DNA from: JBBREP01 sp036501845
GTDB lineage: Bacteria; Actinomycetota; Acidimicrobiia; IMCC26256; PALSA-610
Direction: 5' to 3'
DNA length: 21,611 nt
Assembly: GCA_036501845.1 (NCBI GenBank)
Contig: DASXZO010000169.1
Span: forward strand, 1-21,611
In this document: piece by piece, positions 7,291 through 14,746 of the stretch
Numbering within the stretch: position 1 is the first letter of the stretch
Layout of the letters: every line of letters begins with the position of its first letter
Position numbers and translations under genes: made by a program
Notes under the pieces: model-generated
What the model was told of the DNA's origin: nothing
What the model saw: the letters and a program-made list of their open reading frames with translations, nothing else
The model's database searches: none

Positions 7291-8376
7291 ATGTGTACCC
7301 GTATGTCGGACGATCAGCCGTCGGCCGAGGCGTCCCGCGCGCCCGCACCGTCGAAGCGCACGGTGGCAGTCACAGGCGTGTCGGGGTTGCTCGGCCAACG
7401 CTTGTTGCCGCTGCTGGACTCACTCACGTCGGTCGATCGCATCATCGGTCTCGACGTGCGCGACCCACCGCGGCGCGTCGCCCGGCTGGATTTCCACCTC
7501 GTCGACCTGGCCGGTGTCGACGCCGCGCCGCTCTTACGTGGTGTCGACACGCTCGTGCATCTCGCTGCCATCGTCGGACCGATTCTCGACGGCGACCTCG
7601 CTCGTCGTGTGAACGTGGACGCCACCCGCCGCCTCCTCGCCGCCGCGAGCACGGCCGGCGTGCGCAAGATCGTGCGGCCTTCGAGCGCCACGGTGTACGG
7701 CGCGTGGCCGAACAATCCGGTGCCGCTCGACGAGTCGGCGATGACCCGCCCGAACGCGGGCTACGAGCCCGCGTTGCACGATGCCGAATGCGAACGGCTA
7801 CTGCGTGAGTGGCAGGACCATCACGTCGACCGTGTGGTCACCTGCCTGCGCATCGCACCGGTTGTGGGTGCGGGGGCGAGCACGATCTTCGCTCGGGCCG
7901 CTTCGGGCCGCCCGCCGGCTGTGGTGCGCGGCATGACACCGCCGATGCAAGTGGTGCATGTCGACGACGCCGCGAGCGCGCTGGCCCTCGCGGTCGACGA
8001 CGACCTCGACGGCGTGTTCAACGTGGCAGCCGACGGTTGGCTCGACTACGACGAAGCCGCGGCCATCGCGCCGCACCGCCGCCCGCCCGCTGTACCCGAG
8101 GAGATGGCTGCGACCGCGCTCGGCGCGATGTGGGGCAGTGGGCTCGGTGAGGCGCCGCCGGAAGTGCTGCCCTACGTGATGCATCCGTGGGTCGTGGCCA
8201 ACGATCGTTTGAAAGCGCGCGGCTGGCAGCCCAAGCACACCAACGAGGAAGCGATCCTCCTGTCGGGCGACCCGGACGCGCGCCGCACGCCCCTCCCATG
8301 GATCGCCGCGGTCGGCGCCCTGCTCGCGGGAGCATCAGCAGCAACCTGGTGGCTAGCCCGACGCCGGAGGAGGTAG
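7291..8376 (+). CDS. NAD-dependent epimerase-like SDR protein with C-terminal membrane anchor
   Basis: This 361-aa extended short-chain dehydrogenase fold protein has the nucleotide-binding loop TGVSGLLGQRLL (28-39), the acidic strand end IIGLDVRD (51-58), LVHLAAIVGP (88-97) and the PSSATVYGA segment (130-138). The usual active-site YxxxK would fall around 160-164, but the sequence there is PALHDAECERLL, so both Tyr and Lys appear to be missing. A hydrophobic helix (about 335-355) followed by Arg-rich residues forms a C-terminal tail anchor. The ATG at 7291 is used; an ATG at 7303 is equally plausible. It diverges from DUF2342 (75 bp) and its stop lies 7 bp from the stop of the AhbA/B-like gene. 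It is likely a nucleotide-binding or sugar-related protein; a substrate cannot be assigned. Confidence 0.82.
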   Translation: MCTRMSDDQPSAEASRAPAPSKRTVAVTGVSGLLGQRLLPLLDSLTSVDRIIGLDVRDPPRRVARLDFHLVDLAGVDAAPLLRGVDTLVHLAAIVGPILDGDLARRVNVDATRRLLAAASTAGVRKIVRPSSATVYGAWPNNPVPLDESAMTRPNAGYEPALHDAECERLLREWQDHHVDRVVTCLRIAPVVGAGASTIFARAASGRPPAVVRGMTPPMQVVHVDDAASALALAVDDDLDGVFNVAADGWLDYDEAAAIAPHRRPPAVPEEMAATALGAMWGSGLGEAPPEVLPYVMHPWVVANDRLKARGWQPKHTNEEAILLSGDPDARRTPLPWIAAVGALLAGASAATWWLARRRRR

Positions 8377-8383
8377 TCGAGGA

Positions 8384-9445
8384 CTATGCGGCGGTGAGGT
8401 GTTGCTCCGCCCAGGTGTTCCAGTCGGGCGTGAAGTAGCGCAGGCGCACCTTCTTGTACTCCTTGATCGACCAGAGCAAGGCGTACTCGTCGATACCGGT
8501 TTCGTCGCGGATCGCCTCGATCACGGCCTCGCAGTCGCGACCGCTGCGGCCGTGCACCATCGTGAACACGGTGTAGGGCCAGTCGTCGTAGGTGGGCCGG
8601 CGGTAGCAGTGCGACACCGACGCGAACCCGGCCATCTGCGGCCCGATCTCGGGAAGCTGGTCTTCGGGCACGGCCCACACGCCCATCGCGTTCGCCTTGA
8701 ACCCCGCGCTGCGATGGTTCATCACCGCGGCGAAGCGCCGCATCCACTTGCGCTGCTTGAACTCGTCGAGCGCCGCGAGCACGTCGGCGCCTGAACGACC
8801 GATCTGCTCGCCGAAGGCCGCGAACGGCTCGACCACCACCGGGAGGTCTTCCTGCACGAGCTGCATCATCCGCACCTGCTCGTCGGTGAGCTCGGGCGCG
8901 ACCATGTCGGGACGGCGGTCGGGCGTTTCGTGCGCGAGCACGGTCGCCTTGGCGTTGGCGGCCGTCTTGCCGGTCATGTCGAGCTTCACGCCGATCTTGT
9001 ACAGCTGCAGTGTCGGCAGTTTGCGGGTGACCGTGGCGCCGGACTCGCGGTGCAGCGCGTCGAGATGCGCGTCGAAGTCGTCGCCGGGCGGCACCGCGAG
9101 CGTGTACCAGAGGTTGTACGCGTGGTTGCGCTTGTAGTTGTGCGACACGCCGGGGTGTTCCGACACCGCGGCCGCGCCCGCGTCGACCGTGTCGGGATCG
9201 ACACGCGCGGCCACGAGCGCGGAGCTGTAGCCCAGCGCGCGAGTGTCGAAGATCGCCGAGAGCTGGCGCAGTACGCCCGTTTCCTTCACGTGCTGGACGC
9301 GTGCACACACGTCGGCTTCGGTGAGGCCGAGCCGTTCGCCGAGCGCGGCGAAGGGACGGGGAACGACGGGAAAGTCCCACTGGAGCGCGTTCAGCAGCTC
9401 CCGATCGACGTCGTCGAGCTCGCGGTCGTGCTCCGTGATCGTCAT
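8384..9445 (-). CDS. Fused AhbA-AhbB/NirDL-like siroheme decarboxylase homologue (Lrp/AsnC fold)
   Basis: This protein of about 353 aa consists of two tandem Lrp/AsnC units, each a helix-turn-helix (about 10-52 and 187-232) plus a RAM-like ferredoxin fold. The signature motifs are HNYKRNHAYNLWYTL (102-116) and HCYRRPTYDDWPYTVFTMVHG (starting at 279). They match AhbA/AhbB and NirD/L/G/H, which remove the C12 and C18 acetate carboxyls of siroheme to give 12,18-didecarboxysiroheme for heme b (Ahb route) or heme d1. The fused two-unit layout resembles NirDL. A simple AsnC regulator would lack these His/Tyr/Trp motifs, though a regulatory role cannot be excluded. No other tetrapyrrole gene is in the window. 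The start is uncertain: ATG at 9445 (GGAAG just upstream), 9454, 9475 or 9484. It lies downstream of the pseudo-HtrA gene on the same strand. Confidence 0.85.
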   Translation of the reverse strand: MTITEHDRELDDVDRELLNALQWDFPVVPRPFAALGERLGLTEADVCARVQHVKETGVLRQLSAIFDTRALGYSSALVAARVDPDTVDAGAAAVSEHPGVSHNYKRNHAYNLWYTLAVPPGDDFDAHLDALHRESGATVTRKLPTLQLYKIGVKLDMTGKTAANAKATVLAHETPDRRPDMVAPELTDEQVRMMQLVQEDLPVVVEPFAAFGEQIGRSGADVLAALDEFKQRKWMRRFAAVMNHRSAGFKANAMGVWAVPEDQLPEIGPQMAGFASVSHCYRRPTYDDWPYTVFTMVHGRSGRDCEAVIEAIRDETGIDEYALLWSIKEYKKVRLRYFTPDWNTWAEQHLTAA

Positions 9446-9530
9446 CGCTTCCATGCTCGCGCACGGTGACGGCATGGTGTCCATCGGCCGCCGGCTCGAT
9501 CCGTGTGGGAATGAGCGGCGACGGCGGGTA

Positions 9531-10760
9531 TCACGAACCGATGTAGGCGACCGGCAGGGTCGTGGTGGTGGTCACCTTGGGTCGCGGACGGGTCACGACC
9601 GGCTGTTCGGGCTGCGACGGCGGCGCCGCGGCGGTGACGTCGAGCGGGAGCGATGTGCCGCCGCGGCTCACCACGAACTTCAGCGTCTGGTTCGGCCAGT
9701 GGTCGCGCACGTCGGCGCGCAGCTCGTCGGCGGTGTTCACCGTGCGGCCGTTCACGCTCATCACCACGTCGCCGCTCTGCATGCCCGCCAGGTATGCCGG
9801 CCCGCCGTTGGTCACGTGGCGCATTTCCGGGCCGCCGTATTGGGAGTTCGCGCCCACCACCCCGATCCACGCGTGCTCCACCGAGCCCGAGTTGCGGATC
9901 GAGTCGGCGATGTCGCGGGCGTAGTCGATGGGTACGGCGCCGAGGCCGTTGGGCAGCAGGATTCCAGCCACCTGCGCCCGGCCGTTGATCACCGGCGCGC
10001 CGGCGTCGTCGAACGGCGGCCGCGCGTCGGTGGCAAACACGTTTGCCATGGTGACGCCCGCCGAGCTCACCACCACGTCGGTGGCGCTGACCATGCCGAT
10101 GCCGATCGCGTGCGGGTCGCCGCTCAGCGCCACAACCGAGTTACCGATCCCGGGGCCGTGCGTCGCGAGCATCGCCGCAGGCAGGTCGTCGCTATCGGCC
10201 TCGAGCAGCGCCAGCCCGCTCGTCGTGTCGCTGCCGACGACCGACGCGGTGAGCTGCTTGTCGTCGTCGGTCTCGATGGTCACCTCGGTGAGATTGCCCA
10301 CGAGCCACGACGAGGTGAGGATGTCGCCGCCGTGACGGATCACCACCCCTGCGCCCTGGCGACTCGTGCCACCGTCCTTCGCGGTCACGAGCACCACCGA
10401 CGGGCGCACTGATGCGACGGCCTGCAGCGTGGCGTCGTTCGTGGCCTTCTGGACGAAGCGGTCGTTGGCGGTGGGGTGTGGGCGGCCGTTGAGCAGACCC
10501 GACAGGGCGAGGATGCCCACGGTGAGCACCGCGCCGACCACCGAGCCGCCGATCGCGAGGCTCGTGATCAGCATCGGGCTGGGACGGCCCGACGTCTGGG
10601 ATGGGCGGCTGGCGCGCACGCGGCCGAGCTCCGCGGGGTGGCGCCAGATGCGGTCGAGCGGATCGGGCGGCGCGTTGTGCGAGCGCGTCGCGTCAGCGTC
10701 GTGATCACCGGCGCCGCGTTCTGCGTCGTCCGGTCCGGAGAGAGGGTCGTCGTGCATCAT
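9531..10760 (-). CDS. HtrA/trypsin-like PDZ protein with degenerate catalytic triad
   Basis: This 409-aa membrane protein has an acidic cytoplasmic N-terminus containing DPLDRIWRHPAELGR (33-47), one transmembrane helix (about 63-87), an extracytoplasmic chymotrypsin-like fold (about 105-285), a PDZ domain (about 296-379) and a Thr/Pro-rich C-terminus. Aligned by eye to HtrA, the His of TNNHV is replaced by Trp152 (ILTSSWLV), the Asp of SDIALL by Gly182 (SGLALL), and the Ser of GNSGG by Ala253 (DDAGAP). All three catalytic residues are therefore missing, while the fold and PDZ landmarks are kept, which suggests a binding or scaffold role outside the membrane. The ATG at 10760 (or 10757) is preferred to a TTG at 10808, because TACACT, a likely -10, lies at 10794-10799 inside that extension. 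Confidence 0.88.
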   Translation of the reverse strand: MMHDDPLSGPDDAERGAGDHDADATRSHNAPPDPLDRIWRHPAELGRVRASRPSQTSGRPSPMLITSLAIGGSVVGAVLTVGILALSGLLNGRPHPTANDRFVQKATNDATLQAVASVRPSVVLVTAKDGGTSRQGAGVVIRHGGDILTSSWLVGNLTEVTIETDDDKQLTASVVGSDTTSGLALLEADSDDLPAAMLATHGPGIGNSVVALSGDPHAIGIGMVSATDVVVSSAGVTMANVFATDARPPFDDAGAPVINGRAQVAGILLPNGLGAVPIDYARDIADSIRNSGSVEHAWIGVVGANSQYGGPEMRHVTNGGPAYLAGMQSGDVVMSVNGRTVNTADELRADVRDHWPNQTLKFVVSRGGTSLPLDVTAAAPPSQPEQPVVTRPRPKVTTTTTLPVAYIGS

Positions 10761-10793
10761 CTTCGGGCGCCGGAGAACCCTGCGGCTCGAGGG

Positions 10794-10799
10794 AGTGTA
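10794..10799 (-). promoter_or_regulatory. Putative -10 element (TACACT) of the pseudo-HtrA gene
   Basis: TACACT on the minus strand lies 33 nt before the ATG at 10760 and would give a short leader. It argues against the upstream TTG start. No clear -35 is seen. Confidence 0.35.
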
Positions 10800-10860
10800 G
10801 AGAGACAACGCCGCCGGCGCAGCGCGGGTAGGTCAATGGGGGGCCTGAGGGCCATGCTCC

Positions 10861-10866
10861 TAGACT
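10861..10866 (+). promoter_or_regulatory. Putative -10 element (TAGACT) of moaE
   Basis: TAGACT is followed by 8 nt and GTG at 10875, with an in-frame ATG at 10881. It would produce a leaderless or nearly leaderless mRNA and would exclude the upstream ATGs at 10836 and 10854 as starts. Confidence 0.45.
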
Positions 10867-10874
10867 CGAAAGCC

Positions 10875-11471
10875 GTGGCGATGCTCCCGCCGGCGACCGG
10901 GCGCGACTGGATCGCCCTCACCAACGAAGCGCTGCCGCTCGACGCGGCCGCCTCGTGGTGCGCCACCCCCGGCGCGGGCGCCGTCGTGTCGTTCACCGGC
11001 ATCGTCCGCGACCATGCCGACGGCCGGTCGGGCGTGCGGGCGATGACCTACGAGGCCTACGAGGAGCCGGCCCGGGCTCGCCTCGCCGAGCTGGCCGCGG
11101 CCGTCCGTGACCGCTGGCCCGTGGTCGAGCGCATCGCGCTGCTGCACCGCCTCGGCGACCTGGAACTGTCGGAGGCGTCGGTGCTCGTGGTCGTGTCGAC
11201 GCCGCACCGCGATGCCGCATTCGAGGCTGCCCGCTTCGCCATCGACGAGCTCAAGCAGACCGTGCCGATCTGGAAAAAGGAGCACTGGGCCGACGGTGCC
11301 GACTGGGCCCTCGGCGCGAATGACGTACGCCGGATCTCGCCGGGACAGCCCGAGTTGAGCGGAGCAGCCGAGGAGCGACGGAGGAGCGAAATCGGTGCGC
11401 AGCGAAACGGCGAGCGCAGCGAGCGTCCGAACGCCCCTGGGGGCGCGAGCCGCAGGCGAGCGGGGGTGTAA
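10875..11471 (+). CDS. moaE: Molybdopterin synthase large subunit MoaE, with C-terminal extension
   Basis: This 198-aa protein is the catalytic subunit that, with MoaD thiocarboxylate, converts precursor Z (cPMP) to molybdopterin. The motifs FTGIVRDHADGR (40-51), MTYEAYEEPA (57-66), HRLGDLELSEASVLVVVSTPHR (starting at 91) and FAIDELKQTVPIWKKEHW (121-138) are diagnostic. Lys127 and Lys134 correspond to E. coli catalytic Lys119 and Lys126 with the same spacing of seven. The MoaE domain ends near residue 157. The last roughly 40 residues are Arg/Glu/Gly-rich and come from a purine-rich repetitive stretch. The start is uncertain (GTG 10875, ATG 10881 or ATG 10854 with GAGGG close upstream). Its TAA shares one base with the ATG of the next small gene (TAATG). 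No moaD or other moa gene is adjacent. Confidence 0.92.
   Translation: MAMLPPATGRDWIALTNEALPLDAAASWCATPGAGAVVSFTGIVRDHADGRSGVRAMTYEAYEEPARARLAELAAAVRDRWPVVERIALLHRLGDLELSEASVLVVVSTPHRDAAFEAARFAIDELKQTVPIWKKEHWADGADWALGANDVRRISPGQPELSGAAEERRRSEIGAQRNGERSERPNAPGGASRRRAGV
11350..11468 (+). repeat. Purine-rich GAGC-type repetitive stretch encoding the MoaE tail
   Basis: Repeated units such as GAGCGGAGC, GAGGAGCGACGGAGGAGCG and GAGCGCAGCGAGCG are followed by a small GC inverted repeat, CGCCCCTGGGGGCG. The composition differs from the preceding MoaE domain, and the encoded residues are low in complexity. It may be a dispersed actinobacterial repeat that was read into the gene. Confidence 0.5.
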
Positions 11472-11647
11472 TGGCTTATCTCCTGTTCGTTCTGGTGGCG
11501 AGCACGGTCGGCATCGCCATCGTGGTGTGGCGCCATCGCCCCCGCACGTCGCTCGACTCCAGCGTGCGCGAATTCGGCCGGAACCTGCAGGCGTTGGCGC
11601 CGTCCGACGAGTCGCCGCGCGGCGCGCGGCCGCCGCGCCGGCGCTAG
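11471..11647 (+). CDS. Small single-pass membrane protein, 58 aa
   Basis: A short reading frame starts at the ATG that overlaps the moaE TAA (TAATG) and ends with TAG at 11645-11647. The product begins MAYLLFVLVASTVGIAIVVW, a clear N-terminal transmembrane helix with no charged residue. It is followed by RHRPRTSLDSSVREFGRNLQ and a Pro/Arg-rich end. The positive charges after the helix suggest an N-out, C-in topology. It fits exactly between moaE and the mreB-like gene (12 bp gap), so it is probably translated by coupling. The function is unknown; the amphipathic segment SSVREFGRNLQAL could bind a partner such as MreB at the membrane, which is only inference from position. Confidence 0.72.
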   Translation: MAYLLFVLVASTVGIAIVVWRHRPRTSLDSSVREFGRNLQALAPSDESPRGARPPRRR

Positions 11648-11659
11648 GTAGACCTGCAC

Positions 11660-12682
11660 ATGGCGCGCGACCTCGCGATCGACCTCGGCACCGCGAACAC
11701 CCTCGTGTACGGCCGCAGCCAGGGCATCGTGCTCAACGAGCCCACGGTGATCGCGCTCAACAGCCGCACGCACGAAGTGCTGGCGATGGGTCACGACGCC
11801 TGGCAGATGATCGGCCGCACGCCCGGCTACATCGTGGCGGTGCGGCCGTTGCGCGGCGGCGCGATCACCGACTTCGACATCACCCAGCGGCTCATCCGCC
11901 TGCTCTTCCAACGCGTCGGCGTGCACCGGTTCCATCGCGCGCGCGTGCTGATCTGCGTGCCGTCGGCGATCACCGCGGTCGAACAACGCGCGGTGCGCGA
12001 AGCCGCGCGTGTGGCGGGCGCGTCGGAGACGCACCTGCTCGAGCAACCGATGGCCGCAGCGATCGGCGCCTCGCTGCCGATCCACGAGCCGCTCGGCAAC
12101 ATGGTGATCGACGTGGGTGGCGGCACCACCGAGGTCGCGGTGATCTCACTCGGCGGCATCGTGGCGCTCGAAGCGGTGCGCGTCGGCAGCTTCGACATCG
12201 ACTCCGCAATCCAGGCCTACGTGCGGCGCGAGTACGGCATTGCCATCGGCGAACGCACAGCCGAGGAGATCAAGCTCGCGATCGGTTCGGCATTCCCGGT
12301 TGCCGACGAGTGGAAGGCCGAGGTGCGCGGGCGCGACCTCATGAGCGGCCTGCCCAAGACCGTGATGCTCGTGCCCGAAGAGGTGCGATCGGCGATCGAG
12401 GAGCAGGTCCGATCGATCTGCGACGCCGTGATCGCGTGCCTCGCGCGCACACCACCGGAGCTGGCCCAAGACCTCATCGCCAACGGCATCCATCTCGTGG
12501 GTGGCGGCGGCATGCTGAAGGGCCTCGATCGTCGTATCGCCAACGAGACCCGACTCCCTGTGCACCTCGTCGACGCACCGCTCGAATGTGTGGTGCTCGG
12601 TGCCGGCCGCTGCCTCGAGAACTTCGATTCGCTGCGCGAGATGTTCATCACGCGCAACGAAGACCAACGCAGCTCCAGGTAG
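11660..12682 (+). CDS. mreB: MreB/Mbl-like actin homologue
   Basis: This 340-aa actin-fold ATPase polymerises under the membrane and guides lateral cell-wall synthesis in rods. The phosphate-1 loop is DLGTANT (8-14), the phosphate-2 loop is VIDVGGGTTEV (149-159) and the adenosine motif is LVGGGGMLKGLD (279-290). The segment ICVPSAITAVEQRAVREA (98-115) is typical of MreB and not of DnaK or ParM. Length matches the family (about 335-350). The ATG at 11660 begins directly before the first beta strand. Its context is unusual: the usual mreC, mreD, pbp2 and rodA partners are absent, and moaE plus a small membrane protein precede it. It converges with a HEAT-repeat gene, with 10 bp between the stops. 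Confidence 0.94.
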   Translation: MARDLAIDLGTANTLVYGRSQGIVLNEPTVIALNSRTHEVLAMGHDAWQMIGRTPGYIVAVRPLRGGAITDFDITQRLIRLLFQRVGVHRFHRARVLICVPSAITAVEQRAVREAARVAGASETHLLEQPMAAAIGASLPIHEPLGNMVIDVGGGTTEVAVISLGGIVALEAVRVGSFDIDSAIQAYVRREYGIAIGERTAEEIKLAIGSAFPVADEWKAEVRGRDLMSGLPKTVMLVPEEVRSAIEEQVRSICDAVIACLARTPPELAQDLIANGIHLVGGGGMLKGLDRRIANETRLPVHLVDAPLECVVLGAGRCLENFDSLREMFITRNEDQRSSR

Positions 12683-12692
12683 GCGTTCGTCG

Positions 12693-13412
12693 TCACGCGA
12701 GCAAGTCCTCCGCGAGCTGGCGCACTTGCCAGTCGCGATCCGTGAGTGCTTCCCGTATGCCGTTTTCGGCGGCAGGGCTGTCGAAGGCCGAGAGCGCGAT
12801 CACCGCGCGCCGGCGGATCGCGGGCTTGTCGCGCGCTGCGGCGAGCACCACCGTCAGCGCCGCTTCGGTTCCCTTGACGTCGGCGGCGCGCATCGACCCG
12901 AGCGCCGCCACGCACGCCTCGCGCACGAGCGCGTCCGCGTGATCGGACGCGTTGCGGATCAACACTTCCATCGCGACGTATGACGTCTGCCCGTCGGCAC
13001 GCATCGCGACGATCTCTCCCAGCGCGAACGCGCTCGTCTCGGCGACGAGCGGAGCACGGTCGTCGATCAACTCGACCAGTACGTCCGCGATCGCCGACGT
13101 ACCAGGTCGGGTGCGTTCGGTGTTGCACAGGCGCGTCGCGAAGCGGGTGGCAATGTCGGCCGCCGCTCGACGCACGCCGTCGTCGCCGTCGTGCGCCGCG
13201 TAGGTCCAATCGCGCAGCGCGCGGCCCGGTCTCGCGCGCGCAACGAGGGTGGCCAACGCGGCACGCCGGACCGCGGGCACAGGGTCGCGCTCGACGAGTT
13301 CGCTGAGCCGCGCCGACGTGCCCGCGGGCCAGCGCCCGTGCCCGAGCATCGCGGCGGCCCGTGCGCGCACCGTCGGATCGCTCGCACCGAGCGCGGTCTC
13401 TGGTTCGGGCAC
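12693..13412 (-). CDS. HEAT-repeat (PBS lyase-type) protein
   Basis: This 239-aa all-helical protein is built from repeats of about 30-38 residues. Each has the pattern D-x-x-x-x-VR-x-x-A-x-x-A-L-x: DPTVRARAAAMLG, DPVPAVRRAALATLV, DDGVRRAAADIATRF, APLVAETSAFALGEI, DALVREACVAALGSM, KPAIRRRAVIALSAF and DRDWQVRQLAEDLL. Such proteins are protein-binding scaffolds or, in phycobilisome organisms, lyase helpers; here a scaffold is more likely. No catalytic motif is visible. The GTG at 13412 is preceded by TACCGT with a 6-nt gap, suggesting a leaderless mRNA. It diverges from the Lon-type gene and converges on mreB; a functional link to either is not shown. Confidence 0.85.
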   Translation of the reverse strand: MPEPETALGASDPTVRARAAAMLGHGRWPAGTSARLSELVERDPVPAVRRAALATLVARARPGRALRDWTYAAHDGDDGVRRAAADIATRFATRLCNTERTRPGTSAIADVLVELIDDRAPLVAETSAFALGEIVAMRADGQTSYVAMEVLIRNASDHADALVREACVAALGSMRAADVKGTEAALTVVLAAARDKPAIRRRAVIALSAFDSPAAENGIREALTDRDWQVRQLAEDLLA

Positions 13413-13418
13413 GAAACG

Positions 13419-13424
13419 ACGGTA
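13419..13424 (-). promoter_or_regulatory. Putative -10 element (TACCGT) of the HEAT-repeat gene
   Basis: TACCGT on the minus strand, 6 nt, then GTG. No Shine-Dalgarno sequence is present between the hexamer and the start. Confidence 0.4.
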
Positions 13425-13508
13425 ACGGCTTCAGGTTCCGCGCCCGAGATGCCGGGCCCGCGTGGCAGGCTGTCCTGATGCGCGCGACGGAACGAGGTGT
13501 CGTAGCCG

Positions 13509-14720
13509 GTGGATGACGTCACCGAGTCGCCAGGCGAGTCTCCCGCTGACTCACCGGACGAGTCAGCGAGCGGAGCGCCCGGGCCCACGCCGCCTCCGCT
13601 CATTCCGCCCTGGCCGCCCACGCCGCCCGCCCCGGACGGGCCGCGGCGGCGCAGCTCCGGCTCGCGCGTCATCGTCGCGCTCCTCACCGCGCTCGCCGTG
13701 TTCGTTGCTGCCGTCGGCATCTGGGGATTTGTGCACCATCCTGGCTACGACCAGTACCTCCCCGGTGACGCCGAGGCCGTCGGCCCGCTGATCACGGTGC
13801 ACGGCGCGCCGCAGTACAAGTCGCACGGCGACGAGTTGCTCGTGTACGTGCGCGAGCGCTCGAACCTCAGCGAATGGCAGTACCTGTGGGCGAAGACGTT
13901 CCCTGGTGACAGCGACATCCAGCAGAGCCTGCCACCCTCCGTGGTGTCGAGTGCGCAGCAGGACACTTGCGACATGGACACCTCGCAAGTGACGGCCAAA
14001 TTCGTGGCCTTGAGCAAGCTCGGATACAAGGTGCCGGCCAAACCCGGCGTGGTGATCGAGTCGATCATCGACTCGACGGTTCCAGCCGCGCAGCAGTTGA
14101 CGTGTCTCGACGTCATTCACAGCGTCGACGGCCAGCCCACAGAGACCCCGCAGGCCTTGCACGATGCGATCGCCAAGCACAAGCCGGGCGACATCGTGGA
14201 CGTCGGCTTCGATCGCGGCGGTCGCCGCATGACGCGTTCGGTGAAGCTCACGAGCGACCAGGGCCAGACGCTCATCGGAGTGGAGGTAGGCCAGATCTAC
14301 GACTATCCGATCGACGTGAGCATCGACACGAGCCAGATCGGTGGCCCGTCGGCGGGGCTGGCGATGACGTTGGCGATCCTCGACCAGATGACCAAGGGCA
14401 ACCTCACCGGGGGCAAGCGGGTGGCGGTCACGGGCACCATCAACCCCGATGGATCGGTGGGCGAGATCGGCGAGATCCGGTTGAAGGCGATTGCGGTGCG
14501 TGCACGCGGCGCGCAGATCTTCATCGTGCCTGCGTGCACGCTCCCGACCGCCGAGGACCCGACGTGCAGGCCGGACCTCGCCGCGGCGCAGAAGAACGCC
14601 AAGGGTGTGAAGGTGATCCCGGTGAAGACGCTCGACGAAGCGTTGCAGGCGCTCGAGGCGAACGGCGGCGATCCGCTGCCCAGGGTCACGCCCAAGGCCA
14701 GCGCCACCGCGAGCCAGTAG
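13509..14720 (+). CDS. Membrane-anchored PDZ/Lon-type serine protease (YlbL-like)
   Basis: This 403-aa protein has an acidic, Pro-rich cytoplasmic N-terminus (1-46), one transmembrane helix (53-75), a divergent PDZ domain (about 165-250; VVIESIIDSTVPAAQ then IHSVDGQP) and a C-terminal Lon protease domain. The catalytic Ser281 is in IGGPSAGLAMTLAI and Lys326 in EIGEIRLKAIA, the standard Lon Ser/Lys dyad. The Lon signature TGTINPDGSVGEIG (308-321) is intact. There is no ATPase domain, as in B. subtilis YlbL and M. tuberculosis Rv3194c. The active domain is predicted to lie outside the membrane. The GTG at 13509 is the only reasonable start, with a GAGG about 11 nt upstream. In mycobacteria the homologue is a direct neighbour of a UPF0182 gene; here one gene separates them. 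Confidence 0.93.
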   Translation: MDDVTESPGESPADSPDESASGAPGPTPPPLIPPWPPTPPAPDGPRRRSSGSRVIVALLTALAVFVAAVGIWGFVHHPGYDQYLPGDAEAVGPLITVHGAPQYKSHGDELLVYVRERSNLSEWQYLWAKTFPGDSDIQQSLPPSVVSSAQQDTCDMDTSQVTAKFVALSKLGYKVPAKPGVVIESIIDSTVPAAQQLTCLDVIHSVDGQPTETPQALHDAIAKHKPGDIVDVGFDRGGRRMTRSVKLTSDQGQTLIGVEVGQIYDYPIDVSIDTSQIGGPSAGLAMTLAILDQMTKGNLTGGKRVAVTGTINPDGSVGEIGEIRLKAIAVRARGAQIFIVPACTLPTAEDPTCRPDLAAAQKNAKGVKVIPVKTLDEALQALEANGGDPLPRVTPKASATASQ

Positions 14721-14740
14721 CGCCCGGCGCGGCAACGCCG

Positions 14741-14746
14741 TACGAT
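14741..14746 (+). promoter_or_regulatory. Putative -10 element (TACGAT) upstream of the DivIVA-like fusion gene
   Basis: TACGAT fits the TANNAT consensus and lies 55 nt before the ATG at 14802, in a short AT-richer stretch. No -35 is convincing. It would allow the fusion gene to be transcribed separately from the Lon-type gene. Confidence 0.35.

Noticed and set aside
8374..8386. Inverted repeat TAGTC-GAG-GACTA containing both convergent stop codons
   Set aside because: Two convergent TAG stops a few bases apart create most of this symmetry by themselves; five base pairs without a T-tract is too weak for a terminator.
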